The notes: a model not told the origin generated them from the sequence alone. Shown: positions 24,241 through 33,869, counted from the stretch's first letter. The stretch is DNA of 64,000 nt from Gracilibacillus alcaliphilus (GCF_016909015.1 NZ_JAFBFA010000001.1:282313-346312); one strand, 5' to 3'. A program made the numbers and translations.

Positions 24241-24885
24241 ATGAAACTAACCGTTTTTGGTGCTAGCGGTGATACAGGAATTCAATTAGTAGAACAGCTG
24301 CTCCTTGATGGACATAAAGTAGTTGCTGTCGTACGCAGCCCGGAAAAATTAAAGGGGAAATTAAAGCTATCTGGTACACAGCTTGAGATTAGAAAAGGAG
24401 ATGTGCTCAATCCGGCTGTCATTCAAAACACCATGACGGAGTCAGATGCGGTGTTTTCTATGTTGGGTGCCAGTCACCAGGAACCAACAACCGTCTATTC
24501 GCAAGGAATAGAAAACATTATTCATGAAATGCAAACAAGCGGAGTTAACCGACTTATTTGTTTATCTGCAGAAACCCTTAAATCGAAACAAGAAGCATCG
24601 TTTAAAGACCGACTCATTCTGTCGATACTATGGAAAATATTTTTCAACCTATATGATGATATGCAGCGTATGGAGCAGAAAGTTTATCAATCAGAAGTCG
24701 ATTGGACCATTATCCGGCCGCCCAGATTAACAAAAGGTGTAAAAACAGACAAATACAGAATAGGCATAAATCAGCCAATACCTAAAAGTAAAGGGCGAGT
24801 ATCACATGCTGATCTGGCTGCATGTGCGATGGATCAATTAGACAATCCCGAATCACAGCATAGTATTGTTTACGTATCTGATTAA
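24241..24885 (+). CDS. NAD(P)-binding atypical SDR (NmrA-like)
   Basis: About 214 residues, Rossmann fold. The dinucleotide loop GASGDTGIQLVEQLL opens the protein; VVRSPEKL follows the second strand and suggests NADP binding. The rest (AVFSMLGASH.., LICLSAETL.., DWTIIRPPRLT) matches YwnB/YhfK-type proteins that lack a clear active site. ATG 24241 is chosen for spacing from AGAGGTG. It may sense or repair a reactive metabolite. The TetR-type operator upstream puts it in that regulon. Confidence 0.87.
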   Translation: MKLTVFGASGDTGIQLVEQLLLDGHKVVAVVRSPEKLKGKLKLSGTQLEIRKGDVLNPAVIQNTMTESDAVFSMLGASHQEPTTVYSQGIENIIHEMQTSGVNRLICLSAETLKSKQEASFKDRLILSILWKIFFNLYDDMQRMEQKVYQSEVDWTIIRPPRLTKGVKTDKYRIGINQPIPKSKGRVSHADLAACAMDQLDNPESQHSIVYVSD

Positions 24886-24974
24886 CAAAATGGAGAGCAG
24901 GTCATTTAGTCTGCTGTAATAGAGAATATAAAAAACATTTCTATTGATGGAAGTCTCACAGCAACAGCTTAAAA

Positions 24975-25009
24975 TAGCCTGGCACCGTAGTTCCAAAGGT
25001 GCCAGGCTA
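24975..25009. terminator. Terminator
   Basis: Perfect 12-base arms TAGCCTGGCACC and GGTGCCAGGCTA about 90 bases after the NAD(P)-binding gene. The remaining bases to 25423 contain no recognisable gene. Confidence 0.75.
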
Positions 25010-25423
25010 CATATATTTTGTTTAACGCAACAGAGTTTACCCAAATTAAGCAATGTAAGAGCACAAACAGAAGCTAGATCAGAAGTAAAAGGTGTATCTT
25101 GGCATAGAGGTTGTGCTAGATAGGAGCAGATTTCTGTACACTCCCTGTCCGATCGGCGCAACTTGCCTTTATTGTATATCATCTTCTTTTAAGCATGCAT
25201 CATAGCAGTGATTACATGCAATGATACAATTCTGTAAGTCGTTAATAAGCTGTTGATGTTATTCATGTGATAAACCTGGAACTAAAAGGCGGCTGGGAGT
25301 ATCTTTATATAAAGGGAACAGAATTGACCGGCGAAGTACAGATAGAAGTAGAATGACTGGCTGAAATAGGCTACTATGTGTATACTAACTACTAACTATC
25401 TAGATGTTTAAGGGGAGTTCAGT

Positions 25424-26395
25424 ATGGCAGACACAAAATCACGAGTAGCTAAGCGAAAGACCAAAAAAAGAAACAAATGGACTATATGGTTCTTGTTGTT
25501 GTTTATCATAGTGGGCGGGATAGGTTCTTATGTATTTTTTCTTGTTCATAAGGCAGAAGATATTGTATCTTCCTCTTATGAAGATGATGGCCGGGATCAA
25601 TCTGCACTAAGAAGTGACAAAGTAGATCCCAATATAGATGATGTGTCGATCTTGTTTATTGGAGTGGATGAAAGTGAGAAGAGAAATAATGAATCAAACG
25701 GACGTTCCGATGCACTGATCCTTGCTACATTGAATAAAGATGAAAAAAGTGTGAAATTATTAAGCATCCCGCGCGATACCTATGTATTTATCCCTGAAGT
25801 GGGTTATGAATCCAAGATTAACCATGCCCATGCTTGGGGTGGACCAAAGGCCACGATGGAAACAGTAGAGAACTTATTGGATATTCCGGTTGATTACTTT
25901 GTAAAAATCAACTTTGATGCCTTTGTAGGAGTCGTCGACACCTTAGGCGGAATAGAAGTGGAAGTACCTTATGAAATCAGTGAACAAGATTCCCGTGATA
26001 AAGCAGATGCTATTCATTTAATGCCTGGCAAGCAAGTCCTAAATGGGGAAGAAGCACTGGCACTGGCCAGAACAAGAAAACAAGATAATGATATTGAACG
26101 CGGGAAAAGACAGCAGGAAATAATGAAGGCAATGATGGATAAGGCAGCTTCCTTTCAGACCGTATTAAAAGTGGATGGACTGATGACAGCTGTTGGTGAG
26201 AATATGACTACCAATATGACTTTTGATGAGATGAAGAGCTTTGTTTCATATGGTATTACTGGTGATATAAATATCGAAACTTATACGTTGGAAGGAACAG
26301 ATGTCTGGGGTGAATCTTATTACTATCAACTGGATCCAGCAGATGTAGAAGAGAAAAAAGCACTGCTGCAATCGCATTTAAACTTTAACCCATAA
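25424..26395 (+). CDS. LytR-CpsA-Psr (LCP) family protein
   Basis: 323 residues: basic cytoplasmic tail, one membrane helix (about 22-42), extracellular LCP domain. Motifs: ILFIGVDESE, GRSDALILATLN, KLLSIPRDTYVFIP (catalytic-region Arg and Asp), KINHAHAWGG, LNGEEALALARTRK..DIERGKRQQ. These enzymes transfer teichoic acid or other glycopolymers from lipid carriers to peptidoglycan. ATG follows AGGGGAGTT. An ECF sigma factor follows by about 185 bp; LCP genes are often under envelope-stress sigma factors. Confidence 0.93.
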   Translation: MADTKSRVAKRKTKKRNKWTIWFLLLFIIVGGIGSYVFFLVHKAEDIVSSSYEDDGRDQSALRSDKVDPNIDDVSILFIGVDESEKRNNESNGRSDALILATLNKDEKSVKLLSIPRDTYVFIPEVGYESKINHAHAWGGPKATMETVENLLDIPVDYFVKINFDAFVGVVDTLGGIEVEVPYEISEQDSRDKADAIHLMPGKQVLNGEEALALARTRKQDNDIERGKRQQEIMKAMMDKAASFQTVLKVDGLMTAVGENMTTNMTFDEMKSFVSYGITGDINIETYTLEGTDVWGESYYYQLDPADVEEKKALLQSHLNFNP

Positions 26396-26580
26396 TACAA
26401 CGTTTGAAAGTTAAACGTAAGTAACTACTGTAGCTGCCACATGATTTTTAATGGGATGTGTGAAAAATTAAGAAAAATGTAAGGTCGTGGAAAGATAAAT
26501 GTAAGACATAAGAGATAGACTATAGATATAAATGAAAAGGCACTCATCCAAATGAAAAAATATCAGGGAGGAGAAGAACT

Positions 26581-27108
26581 GTGGCAGATAGAACTAAATT
26601 TGAACGAATAGTAGATAAATTTCAAACGATGATGTATATTACTGCGTTTCAAATGGTGAAGGATAAACAGATTGCAGAGGACATTGTCCAAGAGACATGG
26701 ATCAAGGTCTTAAAACAAGGGGAAGAAGCAATTGCCCAGGTGGAAAAGCTTGGCCCATGGCTAAAAACCATTACCACAAGAACAGCTATTGATCAACTCC
26801 GCAAAGAGAAGCGGTCTTATGTGTATTTGTTTCAAGAAGCCAGCTGGATAGAAGAGATGGCACTTTATGCCAATAATTTTGTGGAAGAGTGCTTGAATTA
26901 CTCCTTGCTGTTGGAGGAACTGGAACAGTCTATGAGCAAATATCCGAAATTGCTGCGGGTGTTTCAATTGAAATTCAGGTTAGGTTGCAATGATCAGCAA
27001 ATTGCGCAACGTCTGCAGATTAGCAAGGCGGCCGTTAAAACGAGAGTCTTTCGAGTAAGAGAGCTACTTAAACAAACTTATATCACACCATGCATATCAA
27101 CAGCTTAG
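26581..27108 (+). CDS. ECF RNA polymerase sigma factor
   Basis: 175 residues. Region 2: FERIVDKFQTMMYITAFQMV..AEDIVQETWIKVLK, including the DxxQETW core-binding motif. Region 4: LRVFQLKFRLGCNDQQIAQRLQISKAAVKTRVFRVRELL. GTG 26581 follows GGAGGAGAAG. No anti-sigma gene lies downstream, which is unusual; control may be transcriptional or by a distant factor. Cell-envelope stress is a guess from the adjacent LCP gene. Confidence 0.88.
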   Translation: MADRTKFERIVDKFQTMMYITAFQMVKDKQIAEDIVQETWIKVLKQGEEAIAQVEKLGPWLKTITTRTAIDQLRKEKRSYVYLFQEASWIEEMALYANNFVEECLNYSLLLEELEQSMSKYPKLLRVFQLKFRLGCNDQQIAQRLQISKAAVKTRVFRVRELLKQTYITPCISTA

Positions 27109-27162
27109 CGAGATATAGATGGTACAGTAAGGGAATAATGTAATCATTTTAATACTTTAGAC

Positions 27163-27212
27163 AAGAGCGATCTTCACTGATTAGTGTGAGGGCCGCTCTT
27201 ATATTTTTTTTT
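27163..27212 (+). terminator. Terminator after sigma factor
   Basis: AAGAGCG and CGCTCTT arms with a partly paired interior, followed by TATATTTTTTTTT. Confidence 0.8.
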
Positions 27213-27339
27213 CGCTGTAATTGTCTATAACCTCCCATTGAGAGGCAGCGATATTCGTTTTAATTTTCTCCTTGACTTGAAATCCATTTCATCCATTAGA
27301 GTAAAAATAAGCTACATTCCAATACAAGGAGGAAAACAA

Positions 27340-27639
27340 ATGAATGGAAGAATGAATCTTTATCAAGGTGAAAAAGTACTGTCGACATTAACAGGGTTAT
27401 TCGAAAGCTTTGATGGCATGCAAACGTTCTATTTTGGAGATTTATTGTTGACTAATAAACGATTGTATGTAAAATGCAATCGATTTATAAATACGGAAGA
27501 ATCGCTGTGGTTTGGAGAAGAAGTGCAAGCTGTAGATCAATCTACATTCATTGTCGGAGAACATAAAATTACGGTAAAATGGACGTATAATGGCAATCTG
27601 CCTGATTTTATAAAAAAATTTCAAACATTCAATGCTTGA
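27340..27639 (+). CDS. Hypothetical protein, PH/GRAM-like pattern
   Basis: 99 residues from ATG 27340, which follows AAGGAGGAAAAC. The beta-rich pattern LYQGEKVLSTLTGLFE, GDLLLTNKRLYVKC, LWFGEEVQAVD, EHKITVKW resembles bacterial PH-like or GRAM-like domains (the LLLTNKRLY strand is common to those). No signal or membrane segment. It lies 30 bp before the LacI gene and may share its transcript. Confidence 0.65.
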   Translation: MNGRMNLYQGEKVLSTLTGLFESFDGMQTFYFGDLLLTNKRLYVKCNRFINTEESLWFGEEVQAVDQSTFIVGEHKITVKWTYNGNLPDFIKKFQTFNA

Positions 27640-27671
27640 TTTCCCTGATGTCCAGATAGAGGAGCGGTGTT

Positions 27672-28619
27672 ATGACGAATATAAGTGATATTGCTAAGCA
27701 TGCTGGTGTATCTGTTTCTACTGTTTCCAGAGTACTTAACAACTATAAGTATGTGGCTAGTGACAAAAGAGAAGCAGTATTAAGAGTTATTGAAGAATTA
27801 AACTATACGCCTAATAAGCATGCAATTGATTTAATTCGAGGTGAAACCAGAAACATAGGTGTGATTCTTCCTTATAATAACAATACGGCATTTGATCAGC
27901 TATTAAATGGGATTTTAACGAAGGCTTCAGAAAATGATTATTTGATAACTGTACTTCCTTCACAATATCATAAAGAGAGAGAAATAGCCTATTTACAAAA
28001 ATTGAAAAGCAGACAGTTTGATGGCATCATTATCACCTCCAGAGCAAACGACTGGGAGACAATTATTCCGTACAGTGATTTTGGTCCGATTATATCTTGC
28101 GAATATACACCACACTTGGAAATAGGCTGTTCCTATACCGACCGGTATGCCTCTTTTGTAGAGGCACTGCAATTATTAAAAAGCAGAGGACACCGCGCAG
28201 TAGCTTTCACAACAGCTCGACTGACAAGCAACAGCACACAGCAAATCATTCTTGCTTATCAGGAAGTGTTCGGTGAAATACCATCTGGCTATCATATCTC
28301 AGATTGTCAATCCTTAGAAGACGGTTATGCAGCTGCAAAATTATTTTTACAATTACAAGAAAGACCAACTGCTATCTATGCTAATGGAGATGAAGTGGGT
28401 GGCGGAATATATGTATATGCAAAGTCACAACAAATAAAAGTTCCTGATGATCTAGCCATTATTGGCCAAGAAAATCAACCAGCCGGAATTGGTCTGGGAC
28501 TATCAACAGTGGATCACCAGTTAACGAAAATCGGTGAACAAGCCTTTAACCTCGTGATTAAAAAATCGAAAGAAAAAGTGAAAATACCTTACTGTATAGT
28601 GGAAAGGAATTCCGTATGA
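27672..28619 (+). CDS. LacI/PurR-family regulator
   Basis: 315 residues. N-terminal HTH ISDIAKHAGVSVSTVSRVLN and hinge NYTPNKHAIDLIRG, then a periplasmic-binding-like sugar domain (IGVILPYNNN.., FDGIIITS, GHRAVAFTTA, PTAIYANGDEVGGG, IIGQENQPAGIGLGLSTVD). The effector is unknown. No sugar-use genes are adjacent, so it may act elsewhere. GAGGAGCGG precedes ATG. Confidence 0.9.
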   Translation: MTNISDIAKHAGVSVSTVSRVLNNYKYVASDKREAVLRVIEELNYTPNKHAIDLIRGETRNIGVILPYNNNTAFDQLLNGILTKASENDYLITVLPSQYHKEREIAYLQKLKSRQFDGIIITSRANDWETIIPYSDFGPIISCEYTPHLEIGCSYTDRYASFVEALQLLKSRGHRAVAFTTARLTSNSTQQIILAYQEVFGEIPSGYHISDCQSLEDGYAAAKLFLQLQERPTAIYANGDEVGGGIYVYAKSQQIKVPDDLAIIGQENQPAGIGLGLSTVDHQLTKIGEQAFNLVIKKSKEKVKIPYCIVERNSV

Positions 28620-28792
28620 TATACGAGATTTATGATTTCAATGATGGAAGAAGTGATGGAGACTTTCTCTAAGCGAATAAACCAAAAGTATAACAAGCGA
28701 TAAATCAGACTGCTTTCCATGGAATGCTTGCATATAACTGCATCTGGAAATCACAACATACTAACAACTGTAAGGATAGAAAGGAGCTTAAA

Positions 28793-29128
28793 ATGGAATG
28801 AAACGAGGATCATTGGGCAGAACAAGAACAGCAAAGGACGAAACACAAAACTCAAATTGGCTGTTTTCTTTGGGTTGTTATGTTAGGGCTGCTAGTTATT
28901 GTAGTATTGGCTTGGTATCCAGTGAAATTTTCCTTAGCTTCTATAGAAGAAACGCAGTTAATGATCAGCCATTCTCCCTATGGAAAAAATGAAATAGAGG
29001 TGGTTAGGGTAGAGGAAATTCCCGCCCCGATTCTGAAAATAAACTACGGCAATCAAACAATTACAAAAACAAAAATCCCTCACGATATTTCTGTAGAATG
29101 GATAAAAATGATCAAGAAGCAAATGTGA
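28793..29128 (+). pseudogene. Single-helix membrane protein, TGA at codon 3
   Basis: AAAGGAGCTT precedes ATG 28793, which reads Met-Glu-TGA. The same frame then runs open for over 100 codons: NEDHWAEQEQQRTKHKTQIG, a membrane helix (CFLWVVMLGLLVIVVLAW) and an outside domain ending KMIKKQM. The basic tail before the helix and the strong start site suggest codons 1-3 were original and codon 3 became a stop. Restart at Met 30 (28880) would lose the cytoplasmic tail. The family is not recognised. Confidence 0.6.
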
Positions 29129-29419
29129 TCCTCACTAGAGGGGAGAAGCAGATATTGTTTATGTAAAGTTTGAAGAATAGTGAACTTGAATGACATAAGG
29201 TAGAGATTATTATGGATTCAATCATCTTAAATTCTTGTTCTAAGTTAGAAAAAGAAGTTCTTATTGCGTGAAAAACTAAATGAGAGAGGACATGGGGATG
29301 ATCTTCATAAACAATTGTTAGTATAGATCCCCAGATCCTCTAAGGTTATAACTTAATCTACGAGCAGTGTTGCTTATTACCACGAACACAGTTCACACTT
29401 GTTATTATTTGTGGGCACA

Positions 29420-30427
29420 CTACAGCGGGGTAGGTGCTTCAACTTGCGAGTCAAGATTTAATTGCAGGAGCTGTCCTGCGTGTACCAAGCCTGAGCCAAA
29501 TCCATACATCAGTAAACGATCATTATTTTTTACTTTTCCATCACGGATTCCCAAGTCAAGTGCTAAAGGAATGGAGGCGGCAGAGGTGTTACCAAAATGA
29601 ACCAAACTATACAGTGTTTTCTCAATTGGGTAGCCTATTTTTTCGCAAATTGGCTCAATTAACCGCAGGTTTGCACTGTGTGGAATAAACCAATCCACTT
29701 GATCCAAATTTGTTTGTGTTTTTTCTAAGAGATTTTCTATACTATCAGGAATATTTCTTACCACCCATTTGAAAACCTCCCTGCCATTTTGTACGAGGTA
29801 CTGTGTGTCTATCAATTCGATTTCATTGACCTGCTTAGATAAACCAGTACGATAAACATGCTGTGCTCCGCTGCCATCACTCCCCAGATGAAAGCCGATA
29901 AAGCTGTCAGATGTATCATCTCGTTCCACTAACACTGCTCCTGCACCATCACCGAATAAAACACAGGTGCTTCGGTCGGTATAATCTGTTATTTTTGATA
30001 AACTTTCTGCTCCAATAACAAGTACCTTGTGATGAAGACCAGAAGCAATGAAACTATGAGCGGAATGTATGGCATAGACAAAGCCTGCACATGTTGCACT
30101 TAGATCAATTGCACCTTTTTGAGGTATGTTTAATCGGTTCTGTATAATACTCGAGACAGAAGGAAATGGAAAATCCGGTGTACTTGTTGCCACGATAATC
30201 ATATCAACATCACTTACTGTCTTATTATATCTGCGCATCAAATCTTCTACTGCTGCTACGCACAAATCACTGGTAAATTCATCTTCACGGGTTATTCGAC
30301 GTTCTTGAATTCCTGTTCGTTGGATAATCCACTCGTTACTTGTATCCACCATCTGCTCTAAATCAAAATTGGTTAACCGTTTTTCAGGTACATATGTCCC
30401 GATAGCGGTTATTCTTGCACCCAACAT
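29420..30427 (-). CDS. fabH: 3-oxoacyl-ACP synthase III
   Basis: 335 residues. Catalytic Cys113 in LSATCAGF, His in IPHSANLRL, Asn in HFGNTSAASIPLAL; the triad is complete. It condenses acyl-CoA with malonyl-ACP to begin fatty-acid synthesis and prefers branched primers in Bacillus. It stands alone, unlike fabHA-fabF, and so resembles the second Bacillus copy (fabHB). ATG 30427 follows AAAGGAGTG. A FapR box covers the promoter. Confidence 0.93.
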   Translation of the reverse strand: MLGARITAIGTYVPEKRLTNFDLEQMVDTSNEWIIQRTGIQERRITREDEFTSDLCVAAVEDLMRRYNKTVSDVDMIIVATSTPDFPFPSVSSIIQNRLNIPQKGAIDLSATCAGFVYAIHSAHSFIASGLHHKVLVIGAESLSKITDYTDRSTCVLFGDGAGAVLVERDDTSDSFIGFHLGSDGSGAQHVYRTGLSKQVNEIELIDTQYLVQNGREVFKWVVRNIPDSIENLLEKTQTNLDQVDWFIPHSANLRLIEPICEKIGYPIEKTLYSLVHFGNTSAASIPLALDLGIRDGKVKNNDRLLMYGFGSGLVHAGQLLQLNLDSQVEAPTPL

Positions 30428-30454
30428 GTACTTCACTCCTTTTTGGAACCTAGT

Positions 30455-30500
30455 ATTAATACTTGGTACTAATTGTAGCGGTATTTTATGTTTTTTTCAA
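30455..30500 (-). promoter_or_regulatory. fabH promoter with FapR operator
   Basis: On the minus strand: TTGAAA (30500-30495), exactly 17 bases, TACAAT (30477-30472), then ATTAGTACCAAGTATTAAT (30473-30455). The last segment fits the FapR consensus TTAGTACCxxxTAxTAA and overlaps the start of transcription, the normal site for this malonyl-CoA-responsive repressor. Confidence 0.85.
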
Positions 30501-30705
30501 GATAAAAGAAAATAATCTTGATTCGATCCAAAGAAATATGCTGTGTAAGAGGAAGTGTGTAGAGGTTATAGTAGGCTATTGTGAAAAAGACGGAAATCTG
30601 GAATAATGATGACTAAGCTTATTGTTCGTATCATGTTATCAATCAAGTGATATATCCAGGCATAAGAAACGTTTGCACTGAGATAAGAAGAAGGGGATGT
30701 AATAA

Positions 30706-31237
30706 ATGAATTATTTCAGCGGAGATAATCAGTTATTGATTCGTTCGATGATGGAAACGGATATAGAAAAATTTGTCGAAGCTTTTGCTCAACAGCAATG
30801 GCATAAGCCATACGAGTTATTTCATAGCTACTATATCGAACAAAAGAACAAGACTCGAACAGTTGTTGTGGCAGAAGTAAATCATCAGCCAGCTGGATAT
30901 GTGACGTTACTGGATAAGGCAGTGGAAGGGCCATTTTCTGGAAAAAACATTCCTGAAATAGTAGATTTCAATGTATTAATGAAATATCAAAATAGAGGGA
31001 TTGGCAGTAAATTGATGGATGTGACAGAAGGACTTGCCCAAGCACAAAGTAATTTTGTTTCTTTAGCAGTGGGGCTGCATAGTGGATATGGTTCTGCGCA
31101 AAGAATGTATTAAACGCGGCTATATCCCGGATGGGACGGGAGCTTGGTATAAAGGGAAACCGCTGGATCCTTATGCACCATGTGTCAACGATGATGACTT
31201 GATATTATACTTTTTAAAAAATTTACAGATCAGTTAA
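30706..31237 (+). pseudogene. GNAT acetyltransferase, frameshifted
   Basis: The first frame gives LIRSMMETDIEKFVEAFAQQ.., VVAEVNHQPAGYVTLL, VLMKYQNRGIGSKLMDVTE (the Q/RxxGxG/A acetyl-CoA loop) and GYGSAQRMY, then TAA at 31111. One frame over, KRGYIPDGTGAWYKGKPLDP continues to a stop at 31237, giving the normal GNAT ending. The join TAT-T-AAA lacks two bases, probably a 2-bp slippage. The C-terminal strand is lost, so it is likely inactive. Confidence 0.8.
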
Positions 31238-31357
31238 CAGGCTTTGTCCTTTATACATAAGTATACGTATCATACGCAACAAGCTAGCTGTCATACTAAA
31301 TCTTTATTTTTAGACTGCTAGCAGGTGTATACCATATTAAAAAGAGGAGCGGTAAGA

Positions 31358-32038
31358 TTGGAAGCAGGAAAAAACATTTTAATCGTTGAAGATGATCAAG
31401 AAATTAGCAAACTGCTGCATGTCATTTTGACAAAGGCAGGTATGATACCAATTGCAGCTTATTCAGGTACAGAAGGCTTGCTGCAGCTGCAAAACCATTC
31501 ATTTGATTTAATCCTGTTGGATTTGATGCTGCCGGGTATAAGTGGCGAAGAATTTATCACACAGGTTCGAGAAGAAAGCAGTGTCCCTATTATAGTGATT
31601 TCAGCCAAAGTCGATATAGAGGATAAGGTACAAGTGTTGAAAATGGGGGCAGATGACTATATCACCAAACCTTTTCATCAAAAAGAGGTAGAAGCCCGTG
31701 TGGAAGTGCAATTGCGAAAATCAGTGACACAGATGAAACAAACGGCAGAAAAACAGTGGCGCGGTTTGACCATTAATCCAGATAAGTTATCCGTAATACT
31801 AGAAAACAAGGCATTGCAGCTGACAAATGCCGAGTTTGACATCTTATACTTATTGGTAACTCATCCAGAACGAGCTTTTTCCAAACGAGAGATTTATGAG
31901 AAAATTTGGAAGGGGACGTATGTAGGTGACGATAATACCATTAGTGTACATATCTCAAACCTGCGCAGAAAAATAGCCCAAATCACTCCGTCTGAATATA
32001 TAAAAACGGTTTGGGGAATTGGGTTTATGCTGGTATAA
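31358..32038 (+). CDS. OmpR-family response regulator
   Basis: About 226 residues from TTG 31358, eight bases after AGAGGAG; earlier ATG 31325 has no ribosome site. Receiver domain with EDD11-13, phospho-acceptor Asp55 (LILLDLMLPG), Thr/Ser of VISAK and Lys of YITKPF; C-terminal winged helix with ISVHISNLRRKI. It heads a regulator-ATPase-permease-kinase cluster like ycbLMNO of B. subtilis. Confidence 0.87.
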   Translation: MEAGKNILIVEDDQEISKLLHVILTKAGMIPIAAYSGTEGLLQLQNHSFDLILLDLMLPGISGEEFITQVREESSVPIIVISAKVDIEDKVQVLKMGADDYITKPFHQKEVEARVEVQLRKSVTQMKQTAEKQWRGLTINPDKLSVILENKALQLTNAEFDILYLLVTHPERAFSKREIYEKIWKGTYVGDDNTISVHISNLRRKIAQITPSEYIKTVWGIGFMLV

Positions 32039-32080
32039 TTCGTTTCTTTATCATAGTATAGGAATCTAACTGACCAACAT

Positions 32081-32131
32081 TCAGTGCTGAAAAAGCCCCA
32101 TTGAATGAAGTTTTTCTTTACGATTTCTTTA
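32081..32131 (+). promoter_or_regulatory. Hairpin and 11-bp direct repeat before ABC genes
   Basis: ACATTCAGTG and CATTGAATG form a hairpin followed by a T run (32081-32117), a likely terminator for the regulator. TTTCTTTA then occurs at 32113 and 32124, 11 bp apart, a spacing typical of OmpR-type binding sites. Confidence 0.5.
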
Positions 32132-32208
32132 TATTTTGCTTAAAGGATTTTAAAGACCCCTGAGCTAAACTAAAGATATCAAAAATATTTAGTGAAGGAG
32201 TCCATAAG

Positions 32209-33123
32209 ATGGATACGGTTATTCAAACCAATCAATTGACAAAGACATTTAAAAAGGAGGAAGTGATCAAACCCCTGGATTTCGTGGTGGAAAAAGGAGA
32301 AATCTGTGCCTTAATTGGAAAAAATGGGGCTGGTAAATCAACTATCTTTAAAATGCTGGCCGGGCAGCTAATACCAACTGCAGGTGATATTCACTTATTT
32401 GGTATTTCAGGCAATGATTTGACCGATGCCAAGAAAAGAATGGGCTTTATGATTGAAACACCAGCTTTTTTTCCGGATTTTACAGCTGTACAAAACTTAG
32501 AATACTTTCGAATCCAGCGAGGTGTTGTTGAAAAGCAGCGTGTGCAGGAAGTACTGCAAACAGTTGAATTGGCCAAGCAAAAGAAAAAACGATTTCGAGA
32601 CTATTCGATGGGTATGAAGCAGCGATTAGGTATTGCTCTTTCCCTGTTAAGCAGCCCAGACTGTTTAGTACTGGATGAGCCAATAAATGGTTTAGATGCA
32701 GAAGGCATTAGAGAAATGCGCCGGCTTCTGCTGAAATTAAATCAAGAAAAACAAATTACAATTTTAATTTCCAGTCATATTTTAACAGAATTGCAATTAC
32801 TAGCAACGCGATTTGTTTTTATTAAAAATGGTGAAATTGTAGAGGATTTAAGTAAAGCAGCATTAGATGAAAAAAGCAGAAAACAAATTCAGATTAAAGT
32901 GGATGATACGGCCAAAGCAGCTCAAATTTTAGAACGAAAATATGCCGATATTCGATATAAGGCTCTCCCGGATCAAACCATAACCATCCAGAACCATATT
33001 GAAGAAGCTGGTGATATTAACCGCCTCTTTATCGAGAATGGACTGGTGGTAATGGAGTTTCGTCTCGAAGCTCTTAACCTGGAAGAATTTTTCTTAGGGT
33101 TAGTAGGGGAGGATATCCAATGA
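32209..33123 (+). CDS. ABC transporter ATPase
   Basis: 304 residues. Walker A GKNGAGKS, signature YSMGMKQR, Walker B CLVLDEPINGLD, H-loop SSHIL. The SMGMKQR form and a roughly 80-residue C-terminal domain are typical of BcrA-like exporters of peptide antibiotics. ATG follows GAAGGAG. The permease start overlaps its stop. Substrate unknown; a resistance role is suggested by the two-component partners. Confidence 0.85.
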   Translation: MDTVIQTNQLTKTFKKEEVIKPLDFVVEKGEICALIGKNGAGKSTIFKMLAGQLIPTAGDIHLFGISGNDLTDAKKRMGFMIETPAFFPDFTAVQNLEYFRIQRGVVEKQRVQEVLQTVELAKQKKKRFRDYSMGMKQRLGIALSLLSSPDCLVLDEPINGLDAEGIREMRRLLLKLNQEKQITILISSHILTELQLLATRFVFIKNGEIVEDLSKAALDEKSRKQIQIKVDDTAKAAQILERKYADIRYKALPDQTITIQNHIEEAGDINRLFIENGLVVMEFRLEALNLEEFFLGLVGEDIQ

Positions 33124-33869
33124 TGAATTATATCAAAAGTGAACACTATCGATTATTGCGTAAACCAAGTCTCTATGTGACAAGTGGTATTTGTCTTTTG
33201 TTTCAAGTAATGGCAGCACTGCTCTTGTATTTTTTTAATCAGTTTGAAACAGATTTTCCTTATGCAACCAGCCGTTTCTTGTATTCGAATGTGGTTAGCA
33301 GCGGGACACTCCTTGTTATCATCGCCATGCTGTTTAATTTGATGCTGACTGGCAAGGATATGTCTCTGATTAAACAAGCCATATCTTTTGGCATCTCACG
33401 AACGACGATTTTTTGGACTAAATTTATGTTGACTCTAAGTTATTTTTTATTGCTATGTATCGCCAGTCTGTTCTTAATCATTGGTCTAGGAGAAAATCTT
33501 TTAAGCCAAGAGGAAAACTCGATCGCGAATTTCTTGATCGCTCTGTCCAATATGATTCCGCTTGTATTTGCTGGTTTTTCTATCATTCATATGATGAGAA
33601 TGCTCAAGGTTGCTACGATGTACATCATCATTTTCCTGCTTGTTCTATTTACTTATTCTGGCGAATTGTTTTGGATGATCTTCCGGTCGATTAACGGGCT
33701 GAATGAACTTTACAAGTACGGACCAGATATTCTGTTAAGGAATAACTTAAATCATTTTATGGATCAAGCCGCATACGTTGATTATCGCTGTTGGATTACC
33801 GGTATCGTGCTTGCTTTCATTGCTTTACTCATAGGAACGAGGAAATTCACTAAACAAAACATCGATTGA
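33120..33869 (+). CDS. ABC-2 type permease
   Basis: 249 residues with six predicted membrane helices and the short cytoplasmic start MNYIKSEHYRLLRKPS typical of BcrB-like permeases. It partners the overlapping ATPase. The TTGATAAGGAAGGGG after its stop provides the next gene's ribosome site, so transcription continues into the kinase. Confidence 0.8.
   Translation: MMNYIKSEHYRLLRKPSLYVTSGICLLFQVMAALLLYFFNQFETDFPYATSRFLYSNVVSSGTLLVIIAMLFNLMLTGKDMSLIKQAISFGISRTTIFWTKFMLTLSYFLLLCIASLFLIIGLGENLLSQEENSIANFLIALSNMIPLVFAGFSIIHMMRMLKVATMYIIIFLLVLFTYSGELFWMIFRSINGLNELYKYGPDILLRNNLNHFMDQAAYVDYRCWITGIVLAFIALLIGTRKFTKQNID

Noticed and set aside
25253..25361. Short frame LELKGGWEYLYIKGTELTGE before the LCP gene
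   Set aside because: About 34 codons without a start site; possibly a relic but unsupported.
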